Positions 8,636-16,961 of a stretch of DNA of 27,593 bases are shown here, piece after piece. The DNA is from Ruminococcus sp. (GTDB taxonomy: Bacteria; Bacillota; Clostridia; Lachnospirales; Lachnospiraceae). The notes beneath the pieces are model-generated. The model ran no database searches. It saw only the letters and a list, made by a program, of their open reading frames with translations, and was not told where the DNA came from. The DNA lies in assembly GCA_020024635.1 (NCBI GenBank), contig JAHHTL010000031.1:1-27593 (forward strand). Reading direction: 5' to 3'. Made by a program: the position numbers and the translations under genes. Each line of letters opens with the position of its first letter. Position 1 is the stretch's first letter.

Positions 8636-9367
8636 ATGGAAAAAATTCTATACAAGAAGAATCGGATCGTACTCCTTGCAAATTACGCAGATCCTGACTT
8701 TCATAAACATTTTGCCAAACACATTTTGGTATCGCCCCATTCTTTTCGTTGTTTCATAGAGCAAGAGACGTACAATACTCGTTCTATGATCATTCAATCC
8801 CAGACACTTCATTCCATCAAAACTATCCCAAATTCAAAAATGATTGTCTTTCTAATTGACGAAACCTCTTCCCTATCAAAGCAGATCAATCAACTTTACT
8901 TGCACAACCAGACTGCTTGTCGGTTAAATTCTCAGTTTGAACAAGATCTTATACAGCTCATTCAAAGTGAAGTCTCTCTTGAGACAATCGACAACTGTAT
9001 GCTTTCTCATTTTCAAAGCGAAGAACAAAAAGATCCCATTCTGGATGAACGAATTCAAGTTGCCCTGCATTATATCGAAGAAACTCCCACTTTGGATCAA
9101 GACATCTACGATACCCTATCACGCAAAATCTGCTTAAGCAAAAGTAGATTTCTTCATTTGTTTAAACAAAATTTAGGAATTGATTTAAAAAACTACTTAT
9201 TACTAAAAAGGATGGAAAAAACTTATCAATCTGTTACCCTAAAGCAAATGACCATAACTGAAGCCGCCTTGTTATCTGGCTTTTCCAGTCCTTCTCATTT
9301 TTCAGAAGCTTGTAAGCAACATTATGGAATTTCACTGACAGATTTTCTGAAAGCACAAAAAACATAG
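8636..9367 (+). CDS. AraC family transcriptional regulator
   Basis: 243 residues from ATG 8636, which has AGGTG 6 nt upstream; a longer reading from TTG 8570 lacks a ribosome site. Residues about 145-243 form the double helix-turn-helix: LSRKICLSKSRFLHLFKQNLGI for the first, and MTITEAALLSGFSSPSHFSEACKQHYGISLTDF for the second, which matches the AraC signature well. The N-terminal 140 residues are a poorly conserved sensor part I do not recognise. It lies 60 bp before an alpha/beta hydrolase on the same strand, its probable target or operon partner. Confidence 0.88.
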   Translation: MEKILYKKNRIVLLANYADPDFHKHFAKHILVSPHSFRCFIEQETYNTRSMIIQSQTLHSIKTIPNSKMIVFLIDETSSLSKQINQLYLHNQTACRLNSQFEQDLIQLIQSEVSLETIDNCMLSHFQSEEQKDPILDERIQVALHYIEETPTLDQDIYDTLSRKICLSKSRFLHLFKQNLGIDLKNYLLLKRMEKTYQSVTLKQMTITEAALLSGFSSPSHFSEACKQHYGISLTDFLKAQKT

Positions 9368-9427
9368 CGTCCCAACGAAAGCAATTTTTTTCTAACTCTT
9401 TTAAACTAACAGTTGGAGGTGGTTATA

Positions 9428-10570
9428 ATGCATTTTAAATCTGGACTATATCAATTAAATGCAGATGAAAATTACAATTTTCAACTGAATCGTCTAATCA
9501 ACTGGGACGGCGGTGACTTAGAGGAAGTACGCTCTATCTCTGCCAAAATCAAAACAAATTTAGATTGGAAAAGAGAACTCTTACTCTTAGGTGCTAAAGC
9601 GCAAAAGGAAAACCGTACAGAAAATGCCATCGCATACTATCGAATGAGTGAGTTTTTTATGTCCGATCATGATCCCGACAAAATAAAATATTACAAAAAA
9701 GCAGTCGATCTATTTTATTCCCACTATGAGAACTATTTTCAAGAACACATTGTTGAACGACTTTATGTACCTTTCGAAAATATCCGTTTACCGGTCCTTT
9801 TTACCAAGAGCAAAACAAAATCAAAGGGAACCATTCTTTTCCATGGTGGGAATGACAGCTATTTTGAAGAACTCTTTTTCCCAATGCTCTATTTCTCTGA
9901 ACAGGGATATGATGTCTATTTATTTGAAGGCCCAGGACAAGGAGGCGTGTTGAGAGAACAAGGAAAAACGTTTACCTATCAATGGGAAAAGCCTGTTCGC
10001 TCCATTCTTGATTTCTTTCACTTAAACAAGGTTATTTTGATAGGAGTCTCTTTAGGTGGCATGCTCGCCCCTAGAGCCGCTGCTTTTGAACCTCGAATTT
10101 CTCATGTTGTAGCTTGGTCTTTATTTCCAAATTTTTTAGAAATTTCACTATCTGATTTACCGACCTTTTTACAACGTTTTTTCAAACTCCTGTTACATAC
10201 AAATCAAAAAAAGATTGTCAATAACCTTATGTTTAAAGAAATGAAAAAAAGTCCTTTTATGCAGTGGGTTTTTGAACATGGGATGTATGCCTATGGCGTT
10301 AATTCTCCTTTTGAGTATTTAAAAAAACTCAATGATTTTCAAATTCTAAATGTTGCCGATCAAATCACACAAGATGTACTTATTTTACACGGAACCAAAG
10401 ATCACTTTATACCTTGGACGTTTTATAAAGAAGAAATTGATTGTTTAAAAAACGCAAAATCAATCACTTTTCGGTTATTTACAGAAAAGGAATCTGCTTC
10501 CAACCACTGTCAGTGTGGCAATACGCAGTTAGCCCTTCATACCATCGTAAAATGGTTAGATACCGTTTGA
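9428..10570 (+). CDS. alpha/beta hydrolase with helical N-terminal domain
   Basis: 380 residues from ATG 9428, with GGAGGT 7 nt upstream. The first about 105 residues are helical. The hydrolase fold follows: oxyanion strand ILFHGGND near 135, nucleophile elbow GVSLGG with Ser208, acid Asp325 in LHGTKDHF, and base His360 in SNHCQCGN, so the triad is complete. There is no signal peptide, so it is cytosolic. The layout (helical cap before the fold) recalls FrsA/DUF1100-like and C-C bond hydrolases. Substrate is unknown. Probably made under control of the AraC-type regulator just upstream. Confidence 0.83.
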   Translation: MHFKSGLYQLNADENYNFQLNRLINWDGGDLEEVRSISAKIKTNLDWKRELLLLGAKAQKENRTENAIAYYRMSEFFMSDHDPDKIKYYKKAVDLFYSHYENYFQEHIVERLYVPFENIRLPVLFTKSKTKSKGTILFHGGNDSYFEELFFPMLYFSEQGYDVYLFEGPGQGGVLREQGKTFTYQWEKPVRSILDFFHLNKVILIGVSLGGMLAPRAAAFEPRISHVVAWSLFPNFLEISLSDLPTFLQRFFKLLLHTNQKKIVNNLMFKEMKKSPFMQWVFEHGMYAYGVNSPFEYLKKLNDFQILNVADQITQDVLILHGTKDHFIPWTFYKEEIDCLKNAKSITFRLFTEKESASNHCQCGNTQLALHTIVKWLDTV

Positions 10571-10577
10571 AAGAATC

Positions 10578-10645
10578 CCTAAAGAAAAGCAGCTACCTAT
10601 TCGACCATCTGGTCGAGAAGGTAGCTGCTTTTCTGGTTCTTTAGG
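10578..10645. terminator. long bidirectional terminator hairpin between hydrolase and udk
   Basis: AGAAAAGCAGCTACCT (10583-10598) pairs with its exact complement at 10619-10634. After a 2-nt internal loop, TCGACC (10601-10606) pairs with GGTCGA (10611-10616) around ATCT. Outer CCTAAAG/CTTTAGG extends it. The arms end in a T-rich stretch on both strands, fitting a shared terminator for the two convergent genes; the outer arm overlaps the udk stop region. Confidence 0.85.
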
Positions 10646-11258
10646 AATCCACTGTCAAAAATTCTTTAATATTATTTTTAATGAGTTCAAACGCAATAGG
10701 ATTCTTCCCACTATTAATTACAATATCCGCCATATTTCTAGTAGGATCTACATATAAATAATGCATCGGTTTTACTGTGGTAAGGTACTGTTCCACTACG
10801 CCTTCGATATCTCTGCCACGTTCTTTTACATCTCGAATAATTCGTCTTAAAATTCTCTCATCTGCATCGGCTTCCACGTATATTTTTATATCCAAAAGAT
10901 CCCGCAATCTTTCATCTGCAAAAACAAGAATTCCTTCTAATAAAATCACTCTTCTAGGCTCTACAACCATAACTTTGTCTGAACGTGTATGAAGAGAATA
11001 ATCATAGATTGGACACTCAATGGCTTTTCCTTCTTTTAATTCCTTTAAATGTTCAATCAATAATTCCGTTTCTAAGGCATCCGGGTGATCGTAATTTGTT
11101 CTCTTTCTGACTTCTAAAGGCAAATCACTTTGATCTCGATAGTAATTGTCGTGATACAATACTGCCACGTCATCTTTAAATTCTTCTTTTATTTTATTGG
11201 TAAATGTGGACTTTCCTGAACCGGTCCCACCGGCAATTCCTATAATTATATTTTTCAT
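10641..11258 (-). CDS. udk: uridine kinase
   Basis: 205 residues, the usual length. Phosphorylates uridine and cytidine to UMP and CMP in the cytosol (pyrimidine salvage). P-loop GGTGSGKST is at about 10-18, then YHDNYYRD, NYDHPDAL, the substrate loop IECPIYDYSLHTR and VILLEGILVF (Walker B), all typical of Udk. Ribosome site GGAAGAG precedes ATG 11258. It has its own good promoter at 11292-11320, although it follows the MATE gene on the same strand. Confidence 0.93.
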   Translation of the reverse strand: MKNIIIGIAGGTGSGKSTFTNKIKEEFKDDVAVLYHDNYYRDQSDLPLEVRKRTNYDHPDALETELLIEHLKELKEGKAIECPIYDYSLHTRSDKVMVVEPRRVILLEGILVFADERLRDLLDIKIYVEADADERILRRIIRDVKERGRDIEGVVEQYLTTVKPMHYLYVDPTRNMADIVINSGKNPIAFELIKNNIKEFLTVDS

Positions 11259-11291
11259 TTTCTCTTCCCGTATGTTTTATTTTTCTATCCT

Positions 11292-11320
11292 ATTATACTC
11301 TTGCTCTTTGGTTCAGTCAA
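11292..11320 (-). promoter_or_regulatory. udk promoter
   Basis: Minus strand: TTGACT (11320-11315), 17-bp spacer, TATAAT (11297-11292), about 34 bp before ATG 11258. It fills most of the 72-bp gap after the MATE gene. Confidence 0.8.
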
Positions 11321-11330
11321 TTCCTTTCTC

Positions 11331-12644
11331 TTATACTTCTTCTTTCTTTGCTAGAATCAATTTCATAAGCAACGCCGCTATGCACAAAGTAAGTTGTACA
11401 AAAGGTCCTGCCATCCAAACTCCATCTAATCCATAGATACTTGCCATAACATTTAAAAATAGTGGCAACAGTAAACAAGGCTCAATATATACAAGTACCG
11501 TAGAAATCAAAGGTTTACCTGTGGCATAAAAGTAAGAGCAGGTCAATCGAGCAAGACCTAGGGTAAGAAACGCAAATGCTGAGAAGATGATAGCACTTTT
11601 ACAAGCTTCTCTTAATTCTGCTGTTATACCAAAAAGATCCGACAAATTCCCTGCATACCAGATTACAAAGATTGTACAGCAAGAAGAAAACAAAACAGAC
11701 AGCAGAAACGCATGCTTGTAGAGCCAATTTAATTCCTTCTTTTTCCTTGCCCCGTGATAATAAGAAAATAAAGGCTGTACTCCATCTCCAATTCCCTGTA
11801 ATAACAGTTGTATGGTAGATAAAATATACGTCACAACAGAGAAAATCGTAACCGCATGACTTCCTCCATACTGGATACATTTCCAATTTGTGAATAAAAT
11901 TGTTAAAGATGGCACGAGACTTTGTCCAAATGGCGAAATTCCAATTTTCATGATTTTCTTTATCTCTCTGGATTTCAGTATAAAATTAGAAGTCTGAAAT
12001 AATTCTCGATTTCCTCTCCATAGGTATCCTACACTGAAACAGGCAACTACTGCCTGTGCAATAATCGTTGCTAATCCAGCTCCATAAAGCCCCATCTTAA
12101 ACTTATAAACTAAGAAATAATCCAAAACAATATTGGTCACCAAACCAGAGCTCATAAGAATGGTAGCGCTGATCGTATTTCCCATGTTTCTGATCAATGG
12201 ATTTAATCCATTTCCAAGAACCGGAAACATTCCTCCAACTAAAATCACAACAATATATTGTCTACACAACTGATCCATAGCCCCTTCTGCCCCCAAAAAA
12301 GACAACAATGGAGATAGAAACACTAACATCAACACCGGAAGAGTAGCCCCTACTACCAATAGAAGGATCATCCCCATTCCCCATATATTTTTTGCCTCTT
12401 TTTCTCGATCTTCTCCTTTGTATGTGGACATGAGTACGGCACTTCCTACTCCTATTCCAACTGCAACCGCATTCAACACACATTGAAGTGGCCAGACCAT
12501 GTTGATCGCTCCAAGTGCATCATTGCCTGCTGCATTTCCAACAAATAATCCATCAACAATAGAATAAAAGCCACTGAGCATCATTGCAAACATAGAAGGG
12601 AGAATATATTGTAACATTTCTTTTTTTAATTTTTTCGTATCCAT
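11331..12644 (-). CDS. MATE family multidrug/Na+-type efflux transporter
   Basis: 437 residues with about twelve hydrophobic segments in two MatE halves. The start matches the family pattern (LKKEMLQYILPSMFAMMLSGFYSIVDGLFVGNAAGNDAL then INMVWPLQ), and the second half has IGDGVQPLFSYYHGARKKKEL. These pumps export cationic drugs or other small molecules in exchange for Na+ or H+. The gene lies 13 bp after the MerR-type regulator (ribosome site AAGGAAGTG), so the two form one operon under the MerR-type promoter at 13495-13525. Confidence 0.9.
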   Translation of the reverse strand: MDTKKLKKEMLQYILPSMFAMMLSGFYSIVDGLFVGNAAGNDALGAINMVWPLQCVLNAVAVGIGVGSAVLMSTYKGEDREKEAKNIWGMGMILLLVVGATLPVLMLVFLSPLLSFLGAEGAMDQLCRQYIVVILVGGMFPVLGNGLNPLIRNMGNTISATILMSSGLVTNIVLDYFLVYKFKMGLYGAGLATIIAQAVVACFSVGYLWRGNRELFQTSNFILKSREIKKIMKIGISPFGQSLVPSLTILFTNWKCIQYGGSHAVTIFSVVTYILSTIQLLLQGIGDGVQPLFSYYHGARKKKELNWLYKHAFLLSVLFSSCCTIFVIWYAGNLSDLFGITAELREACKSAIIFSAFAFLTLGLARLTCSYFYATGKPLISTVLVYIEPCLLLPLFLNVMASIYGLDGVWMAGPFVQLTLCIAALLMKLILAKKEEV

Positions 12645-12657
12645 TTTATCACTTCCT

Positions 12658-13455
12658 TTATCTTGTCTCGTTCTTTTGCTTTACCGGAAGATAAATCTCC
12701 GCAAAATAATTACACTCATCCATATAGGATGTAAGTGGAATCTCATGTACATAAATTTCTTTTTCACACTGAAACCCGTTTCTTTTTGCATACTGAAACA
12801 TATCTTTTAGCGACTCTTTTTGCAAGATATTTTTTTCCATCTTGGCAACCTTACAAATACAAGTACCCAAATTTAATTCTTCACAATGATCCCATGACAT
12901 TTCAAATTCTTCCATAATATTTTGTTCCATTGTAATGTACAAGTTCTGCATTTCCTGATTTTCGATATGATAACTATAAAACACTGAACTCATCACAAAC
13001 TGATCTTTTGTGAAATTTTCAATCTGAGATTTCATAATCTCATCCTTTTTGTACCCTTGCCTCATAATCCATGTCTTTGGAAATTTTCGCACACTTACCT
13101 TCCGATTGGTATCGATCATTTCGTAAATCTGTTCAATGTGCTCTATTTTTCTAATGAGCTGTCGCTCAAATAAAAGACGCCTTTGGGCGTTTTCTCTTTT
13201 TTCCCTCAGCAATGCTTGCATGGAACTTTTTGTCCCTGAATGCAAAATAGAGGAAATTTCTGAAATAGACATATCTAGTTCCCGATAATAAATGACATCT
13301 AACAATTCCAAAATATTATTCATTGTAAAAATCCTATATTTATTATCCTTATTTTTTTGTGGATGTACCAACCCTTTTCGTTCGTAAAACCGGATTGCAT
13401 CCACATTAATTCTTAACATTGATGCAATTTCTCCGATTGTATATGTCTGTTTCAT
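12658..13455 (-). CDS. MerR family regulator with C-terminal effector-binding domain
   Basis: 265 residues. Residues 1-70 are the MerR winged helix (YTIGEIASMLRINVDAIRFYERKGLVHP). A coiled-coil dimer helix follows at about 75-115. The remaining about 140 residues end in FAEIYLPV, which resembles the GyrI-like ligand pocket of BmrR-type regulators, where an acidic residue binds cationic drugs. First gene of the operon with the MATE pump. Its promoter has the 19-bp spacer at which MerR proteins activate by untwisting DNA, so it probably senses a substrate of the pump. Confidence 0.9.
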   Translation of the reverse strand: MKQTYTIGEIASMLRINVDAIRFYERKGLVHPQKNKDNKYRIFTMNNILELLDVIYYRELDMSISEISSILHSGTKSSMQALLREKRENAQRRLLFERQLIRKIEHIEQIYEMIDTNRKVSVRKFPKTWIMRQGYKKDEIMKSQIENFTKDQFVMSSVFYSYHIENQEMQNLYITMEQNIMEEFEMSWDHCEELNLGTCICKVAKMEKNILQKESLKDMFQYAKRNGFQCEKEIYVHEIPLTSYMDECNYFAEIYLPVKQKNETR

Positions 13456-13494
13456 TGCACTCTACCTCATTCTCTCTAATATCATACATAGGAT

Positions 13495-13525
13495 AGTATA
13501 AACTCTTGACCTAGTCCATAGTCAA
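13495..13525 (-). promoter_or_regulatory. MerR-type promoter with 19-bp spacer
   Basis: Minus strand: TTGACT (13525-13520), exactly 19 bp, TATACT (13500-13495). Normal spacing is 17 bp; 19-20 bp is the hallmark of MerR-activated promoters. A short dyad TTGAC-N10-GTCAA runs from the -35 box into the spacer. It lies 40 bp before the merR-like ATG. Confidence 0.8.
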
Positions 13526-13540
13526 TCTTTTTTTCTCATA

Positions 13541-13569
13541 AAAAAAACCGCCTTGATCAGACGGCTTTT
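13541..13569 (-). terminator. terminator of the heme uptake operon
   Basis: Minus strand: AAAAGCCGTCT pairs with AGGCGGTTTT around a GATCA loop (two G-U pairs), followed by a run of seven T. It sits just after the ABC ATPase stop codon (13576) and before the MerR promoter. Confidence 0.85.
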
Positions 13570-13575
13570 CTATGG

Positions 13576-14352
13576 TTAAACAGGAATCACAAACGATCGA
13601 TGCTCAAAGCAAATCTGTTCTAGTTCCACTCCATAAATTTTTTTCATTAATTTTGAATCAATAATTGCTTCCGGACAGCCTTTGGCAATAATCCTTCCAT
13701 TTTTCATCGCGATAATCTCATCGCTATAATAGATGCTCTGATTGATATCGTGCAAAACCATTATAATTGTAATATGATATTCCCGATTTAATTTTTTTAT
13801 CAGTTTTAAAATTTGTATTTGATAACGGATATCTAGATAGGTTGTTGGTTCATCCAAAAACAAAATTTTTGTATCTTGAGCAAGTGCCATTGCAATCCAT
13901 ACCCTCTGTTTTTGTCCACCAGATAACTCTGAAACAAGCTTCTCTTTATACTTCCATGTATCCGTTATTTCCATTGCCCATCTTATTTTTTCCTCTTCTG
14001 CTTTTGGATCCAATCGTTTTCCAAACTTTTGATGTGGAATCCTTCCATAGGATACCAGTTTTTCTACACTCAAATCGTCTGGCGCCGTATTGTACTGATG
14101 AACAATTGCAACCTTTTTTGCAAACTCTTTTAGCTTCATCTCACTGATCTTCTCATTCCCAAGCATGATGTTCCCTTGTTGTGGTTTTAGATTTCTTGTC
14201 ATCAAATGAAACAATGTAGACTTTCCACATCCATTCGCACCAATCAATGTGGTAATTTTTCCTTCTTTAATTTCAAGATCAATGTTTTCTATTACCGGAT
14301 GCTTTCCATAAGAAAACGAAAGATTTTTCACACTAAATATATTATTTTCCAT
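13576..14352 (-). CDS. heme/siderophore-type ABC transporter ATPase
   Basis: 258 residues, the usual length for FepC/FhuC-type ATPases. Walker A GANGCGKST is near residue 38, the Q-loop HQYNTAPDD near 86, the signature LSGGQKQRVWIAMALAQ near 142, Walker B ILFLDEPTTYLDI near 163 and the switch histidine in VLHDINQS. It hydrolyses ATP on the inner face to drive import through the FecCD-type permease whose gene overlaps it by 11 bp. Last gene of the heme operon. The family alone does not prove a heme substrate; the neighbours supply that. Confidence 0.93.
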   Translation of the reverse strand: MENNIFSVKNLSFSYGKHPVIENIDLEIKEGKITTLIGANGCGKSTLFHLMTRNLKPQQGNIMLGNEKISEMKLKEFAKKVAIVHQYNTAPDDLSVEKLVSYGRIPHQKFGKRLDPKAEEEKIRWAMEITDTWKYKEKLVSELSGGQKQRVWIAMALAQDTKILFLDEPTTYLDIRYQIQILKLIKKLNREYHITIIMVLHDINQSIYYSDEIIAMKNGRIIAKGCPEAIIDSKLMKKIYGVELEQICFEHRSFVIPV

Positions 14353-15334
14353 AATTTTTTCCCGACCTTTTCAATAAGATTATAAAGAATGGTCCACCTA
14401 CTACAGCCATAATAATGGATGCACTAATCTCATATGGTTGTGCGATGACTCTTCCAATTGTATCTGCAAATAGAAATACCGCCGCTCCTAAAAGCATGGT
14501 ATATGGAAGTAACACCTTGTGATTGCTTCCCACTAAAATCCTTGAAATATGTGGTACAATTAGTCCTAAAAAACTAATTGGCCCGATCACTGCTGTGGAA
14601 ATAGCCGCCAACAAAACCGCCACAATCGATACAATAATCCGATTTTTATTCACATGAATTCCAAGTCCAGCAGCTGTTTTATCTTCCAATGCCATTAGAT
14701 TACATTTTTCTGAAAGAAAGCAGGTACTTAGCAACCCGATGATTGTATAAACTGCCAGTAAATAAAAATCATTCCATGTTTTCATGGTAATATTTCCATT
14801 TACAATACTAGCGACTCCGGAATTGGTGCTTCCTGTTCCGCTATTGACCGCATTCATAATTCCGGTAAACATTGTATTTACCGCCACACCGACCAAGATA
14901 ATACGAACAGGAGATAAGCCCTCTTTCCAGGAAAGACCATATACCAAAAGAAATGCAATCATTCCTCCTAGAAACGCAAACAATGGGGTATAAAAAAACA
15001 ATGATGGAAGAAACGCTGTTAACAACACAGCCGCAAGACTCGCTCCGGAACTAATTCCAATAATCCCAGGATCTGCCAATGGGTTTTTCATCACTGCCTG
15101 TAACAGTACACCAGATACAGCAATCGCCGCTCCCCCTAACATGGCAATTAAGATTCTAGGAAATCGCAAATCAAAAATGGCGCTCACATTTTGATCATAT
15201 GCAATAAAGATCCCTCGAAACAATTCTAAAGGTGACACTTTAATACTTCCTACATTTACCGATACTAAAAACAATCCAAAAAGCAATAAGATTGTTCCCA
15301 TAAAACAGACACTCGTTCTTTTCTTACTTCGCAT
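14342..15334 (-). CDS. heme/siderophore-type ABC transporter permease (FecCD family)
   Basis: 330 residues with about ten membrane helices. Family marks include LRFPRILIAMLGGAAIAVSGVLLQ, MKNPLADPGIIGISSGAS, and the ATPase-contact segment GPISFLGLIVPHISR with RILVGSNHKVLLP. It forms the membrane channel, as a homodimer in this family, for the substrate handed over by the upstream lipoprotein. Ribosome site AGGAGGAG precedes ATG 15334. A hairpin terminator lies between the lipoprotein gene and this one; the ATPase gene overlaps its end. Confidence 0.93.
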   Translation of the reverse strand: MRSKKRTSVCFMGTILLLFGLFLVSVNVGSIKVSPLELFRGIFIAYDQNVSAIFDLRFPRILIAMLGGAAIAVSGVLLQAVMKNPLADPGIIGISSGASLAAVLLTAFLPSLFFYTPLFAFLGGMIAFLLVYGLSWKEGLSPVRIILVGVAVNTMFTGIMNAVNSGTGSTNSGVASIVNGNITMKTWNDFYLLAVYTIIGLLSTCFLSEKCNLMALEDKTAAGLGIHVNKNRIIVSIVAVLLAAISTAVIGPISFLGLIVPHISRILVGSNHKVLLPYTMLLGAAVFLFADTIGRVIAQPYEISASIIMAVVGGPFFIILLKRSGKNYGK

Positions 15335-15350
15335 GTTCTCCTCCTCTTAG

Positions 15351-15386
15351 AAAAACCGGAAGGCTTTTCACTCCTTCCGGTTTTTT
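15351..15386 (-). terminator. hairpin terminator inside the heme operon
   Basis: AAAAACCGGAAGG (15351-15363) and CCTTCCGGTTTTT (15373-15385) are exact complements around a 9-nt loop, with T-runs on either strand. It sits in the 58-bp gap between the lipoprotein and permease genes. Read-through would give less permease and ATPase than binding protein, a common way to set subunit ratios. Confidence 0.82.
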
Positions 15387-15392
15387 CTTTCC

Positions 15393-16262
15393 TTACGGAA
15401 ATAAAATAGGCTTTAATTCCTCCAATGCTTCTGGATATCGAAACGTTGCACTCATTCCAAACTTTTCATGATCCAAATCATAAACTTTTTCTTGTTGCAC
15501 TGCTCTAAAATGTTTCCAAATATCATTGGTCTGAAATTCCTCACTAAACATAACCTTTACTTGTTCTGGCATCGCATGGGATGTTCTTAATATAATATCT
15601 GGATCTTTTTGTAACATATCTTCCGTATTTACATTTACAAAATCTTGTCCATCTCCATCCCCATAAACATTATTTGCACCAGCCATTTTTACCAAACTCC
15701 CAACGTAGCTATTTTCCGTTGCTACAACATATGATCCTGGCAAGCCCATCAAAATCAAAACATCTGGCGCTTCTTTTTCTTGAGTGTCTTTTAAGTAATC
15801 CGCCTTATATGCTTCAAATTCCTCTGTTAACTTTTTGGCTTCTGCCTCTTTTCCAAACCGTTTTCCTAATTCTTGTATGGATTGGTACATTCCATCTACA
15901 CTTTTTAAATCCAGAAAATAGGAATCTGTCTGTATTGCATCATATTTAGGTTTTAATTCACCCTCTAATGAATTGGGAGATAAAACGATCGTTGGCGCTA
16001 AGGATTTTACAATCTCCATATTCGGCGCCATGGGAGATCCTATTTTTTCCGCCTTCTCATAGCGCTTTGGAACCTCATAACTTTGAGTTTCTGGTACTCC
16101 AACAACATGCTCTATCGATAAACGATCTAAAATTTCACAGGTCGCTACAGACGTTGCAACAATCCTTGGAGAGTCCGCTTGTCCATTTGTTGAAGGCTTT
16201 ACAGCACATCCTGTCAACAGAAAACAAGTCGCAATTACGCAAACACGTTTCAGTACTTTCAT
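15393..16262 (-). CDS. isdE: heme ABC transporter substrate-binding lipoprotein, IsdE-type
   Basis: 289 residues. Signal peptide with lipobox LLTGC, lipid on Cys19. Residues 33-85 read closely like staphylococcal IsdE (RIVATSVATCEILDRL, VPKRYEKAEKIG, GSPMAPNMEIVKSL). The two residues I know as heme ligands in IsdE, Met78 and His229, fall at the same numbers here: Met78 in GSPMAPNM and His229 in LRTSHAMPEQ. It therefore very likely binds heme on the outer membrane face and delivers it to the permease. It starts 3 bp after the Shp-type gene; its ribosome site (GAGAGG) lies within that gene. The IsdE comparison is from memory, not from an alignment program. Confidence 0.88.
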   Translation of the reverse strand: MKVLKRVCVIATCFLLTGCAVKPSTNGQADSPRIVATSVATCEILDRLSIEHVVGVPETQSYEVPKRYEKAEKIGSPMAPNMEIVKSLAPTIVLSPNSLEGELKPKYDAIQTDSYFLDLKSVDGMYQSIQELGKRFGKEAEAKKLTEEFEAYKADYLKDTQEKEAPDVLILMGLPGSYVVATENSYVGSLVKMAGANNVYGDGDGQDFVNVNTEDMLQKDPDIILRTSHAMPEQVKVMFSEEFQTNDIWKHFRAVQQEKVYDLDHEKFGMSATFRYPEALEELKPILFP

Positions 16263-16265
16263 CGT

Positions 16266-16958
16266 TTATCCTCTCTTCTTTTTCAGGATCACAGCTCCAG
16301 CCCCTACAAGAACAACGACTGCAACACCTGCAAAAATCCATGTAGTGTAATCTTGCTTTGCCGTTTCTTCTTTTGGTTCCTGCTTTTTGCTTTCTTCTTT
16401 TGGCTGTGAAGCTTCTTCCTTTGTCTCCTTTGGCTCTGGTTTTTTCTCAAGCATTTCACTTAAAAAATTTCCAGTTCCTGCTTGCATGGAATCATAATCA
16501 ACACGGACAAAAAACTGTACTTCTCTTCCCATTGGTGTTACAAACATGATTGGGCTAAAATATTTATCATCTGGTTTCATTTCAAATCGGTAATGATTGC
16601 AAGTATCACCATCTCGTTGGCAACTTCCTGTTAAGGTAAGTTCCGCATCACGGAACTCTCCCTTTTCATTTACCACCTGCATCGAAACATCGCTTACGTT
16701 TGACATCAATCCCAGTCCAACGGTAACATACATGCTATCCTCTGTTTTTTCTACCAATACTTGATCCTCTACGATGCTGTCACACATACTCTGACCGAGT
16801 GCAATATTGGTTCCTCCATCCATCGTTTCATTTGTATCTGGATTTACATAGGAAGTTGTTCTAGGCGCCAGATACGCTCCATTGTCCATCGCATTTGCCG
16901 TAAGCGATGCCACAAACAGCATCACTGCCATCAAAAAGATTCCCGATTTTCTTTTCAT
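16266..16958 (-). CDS. membrane-anchored heme-binding protein, Shp-type
   Basis: 230 residues: signal peptide 1-23, one beta-rich domain about 28-165, a Pro/Glu/Lys-rich spacer about 172-200, a membrane helix about 204-222 and a basic tail (KKKRG). The domain resembles streptococcal Shp (YLAPRTTSYVNPDT, DGGTNIALGQSM, FVTPMGREVQFFV). Shp holds heme between two methionines 87 residues apart (Met66, Met153 as I recall); here Met58 in GQSM and Met143 in TPMGR are 85 apart and in matching motifs. It would pass heme from the wall NEAT protein to the IsdE-type lipoprotein. Three cysteines (59, 113, 120) are a local oddity and may form a disulfide. It lies 3 bp from each neighbour. Confidence 0.8.
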   Translation of the reverse strand: MKRKSGIFLMAVMLFVASLTANAMDNGAYLAPRTTSYVNPDTNETMDGGTNIALGQSMCDSIVEDQVLVEKTEDSMYVTVGLGLMSNVSDVSMQVVNEKGEFRDAELTLTGSCQRDGDTCNHYRFEMKPDDKYFSPIMFVTPMGREVQFFVRVDYDSMQAGTGNFLSEMLEKKPEPKETKEEASQPKEESKKQEPKEETAKQDYTTWIFAGVAVVVLVGAGAVILKKKRG

Positions 16959-16961
16959 TGT

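Noticed and set aside
9413..9427. Earlier non-ATG start for the alpha/beta hydrolase
   Set aside because: It overlaps the strong ribosome site GGAGGT that serves ATG 9428.
15968..16345. 125-codon plus-strand frame across the lipoprotein and Shp-type genes
   Set aside because: It spans two real genes in antisense, has no ribosome site and a low-complexity Leu/Gln/Ser-rich product.
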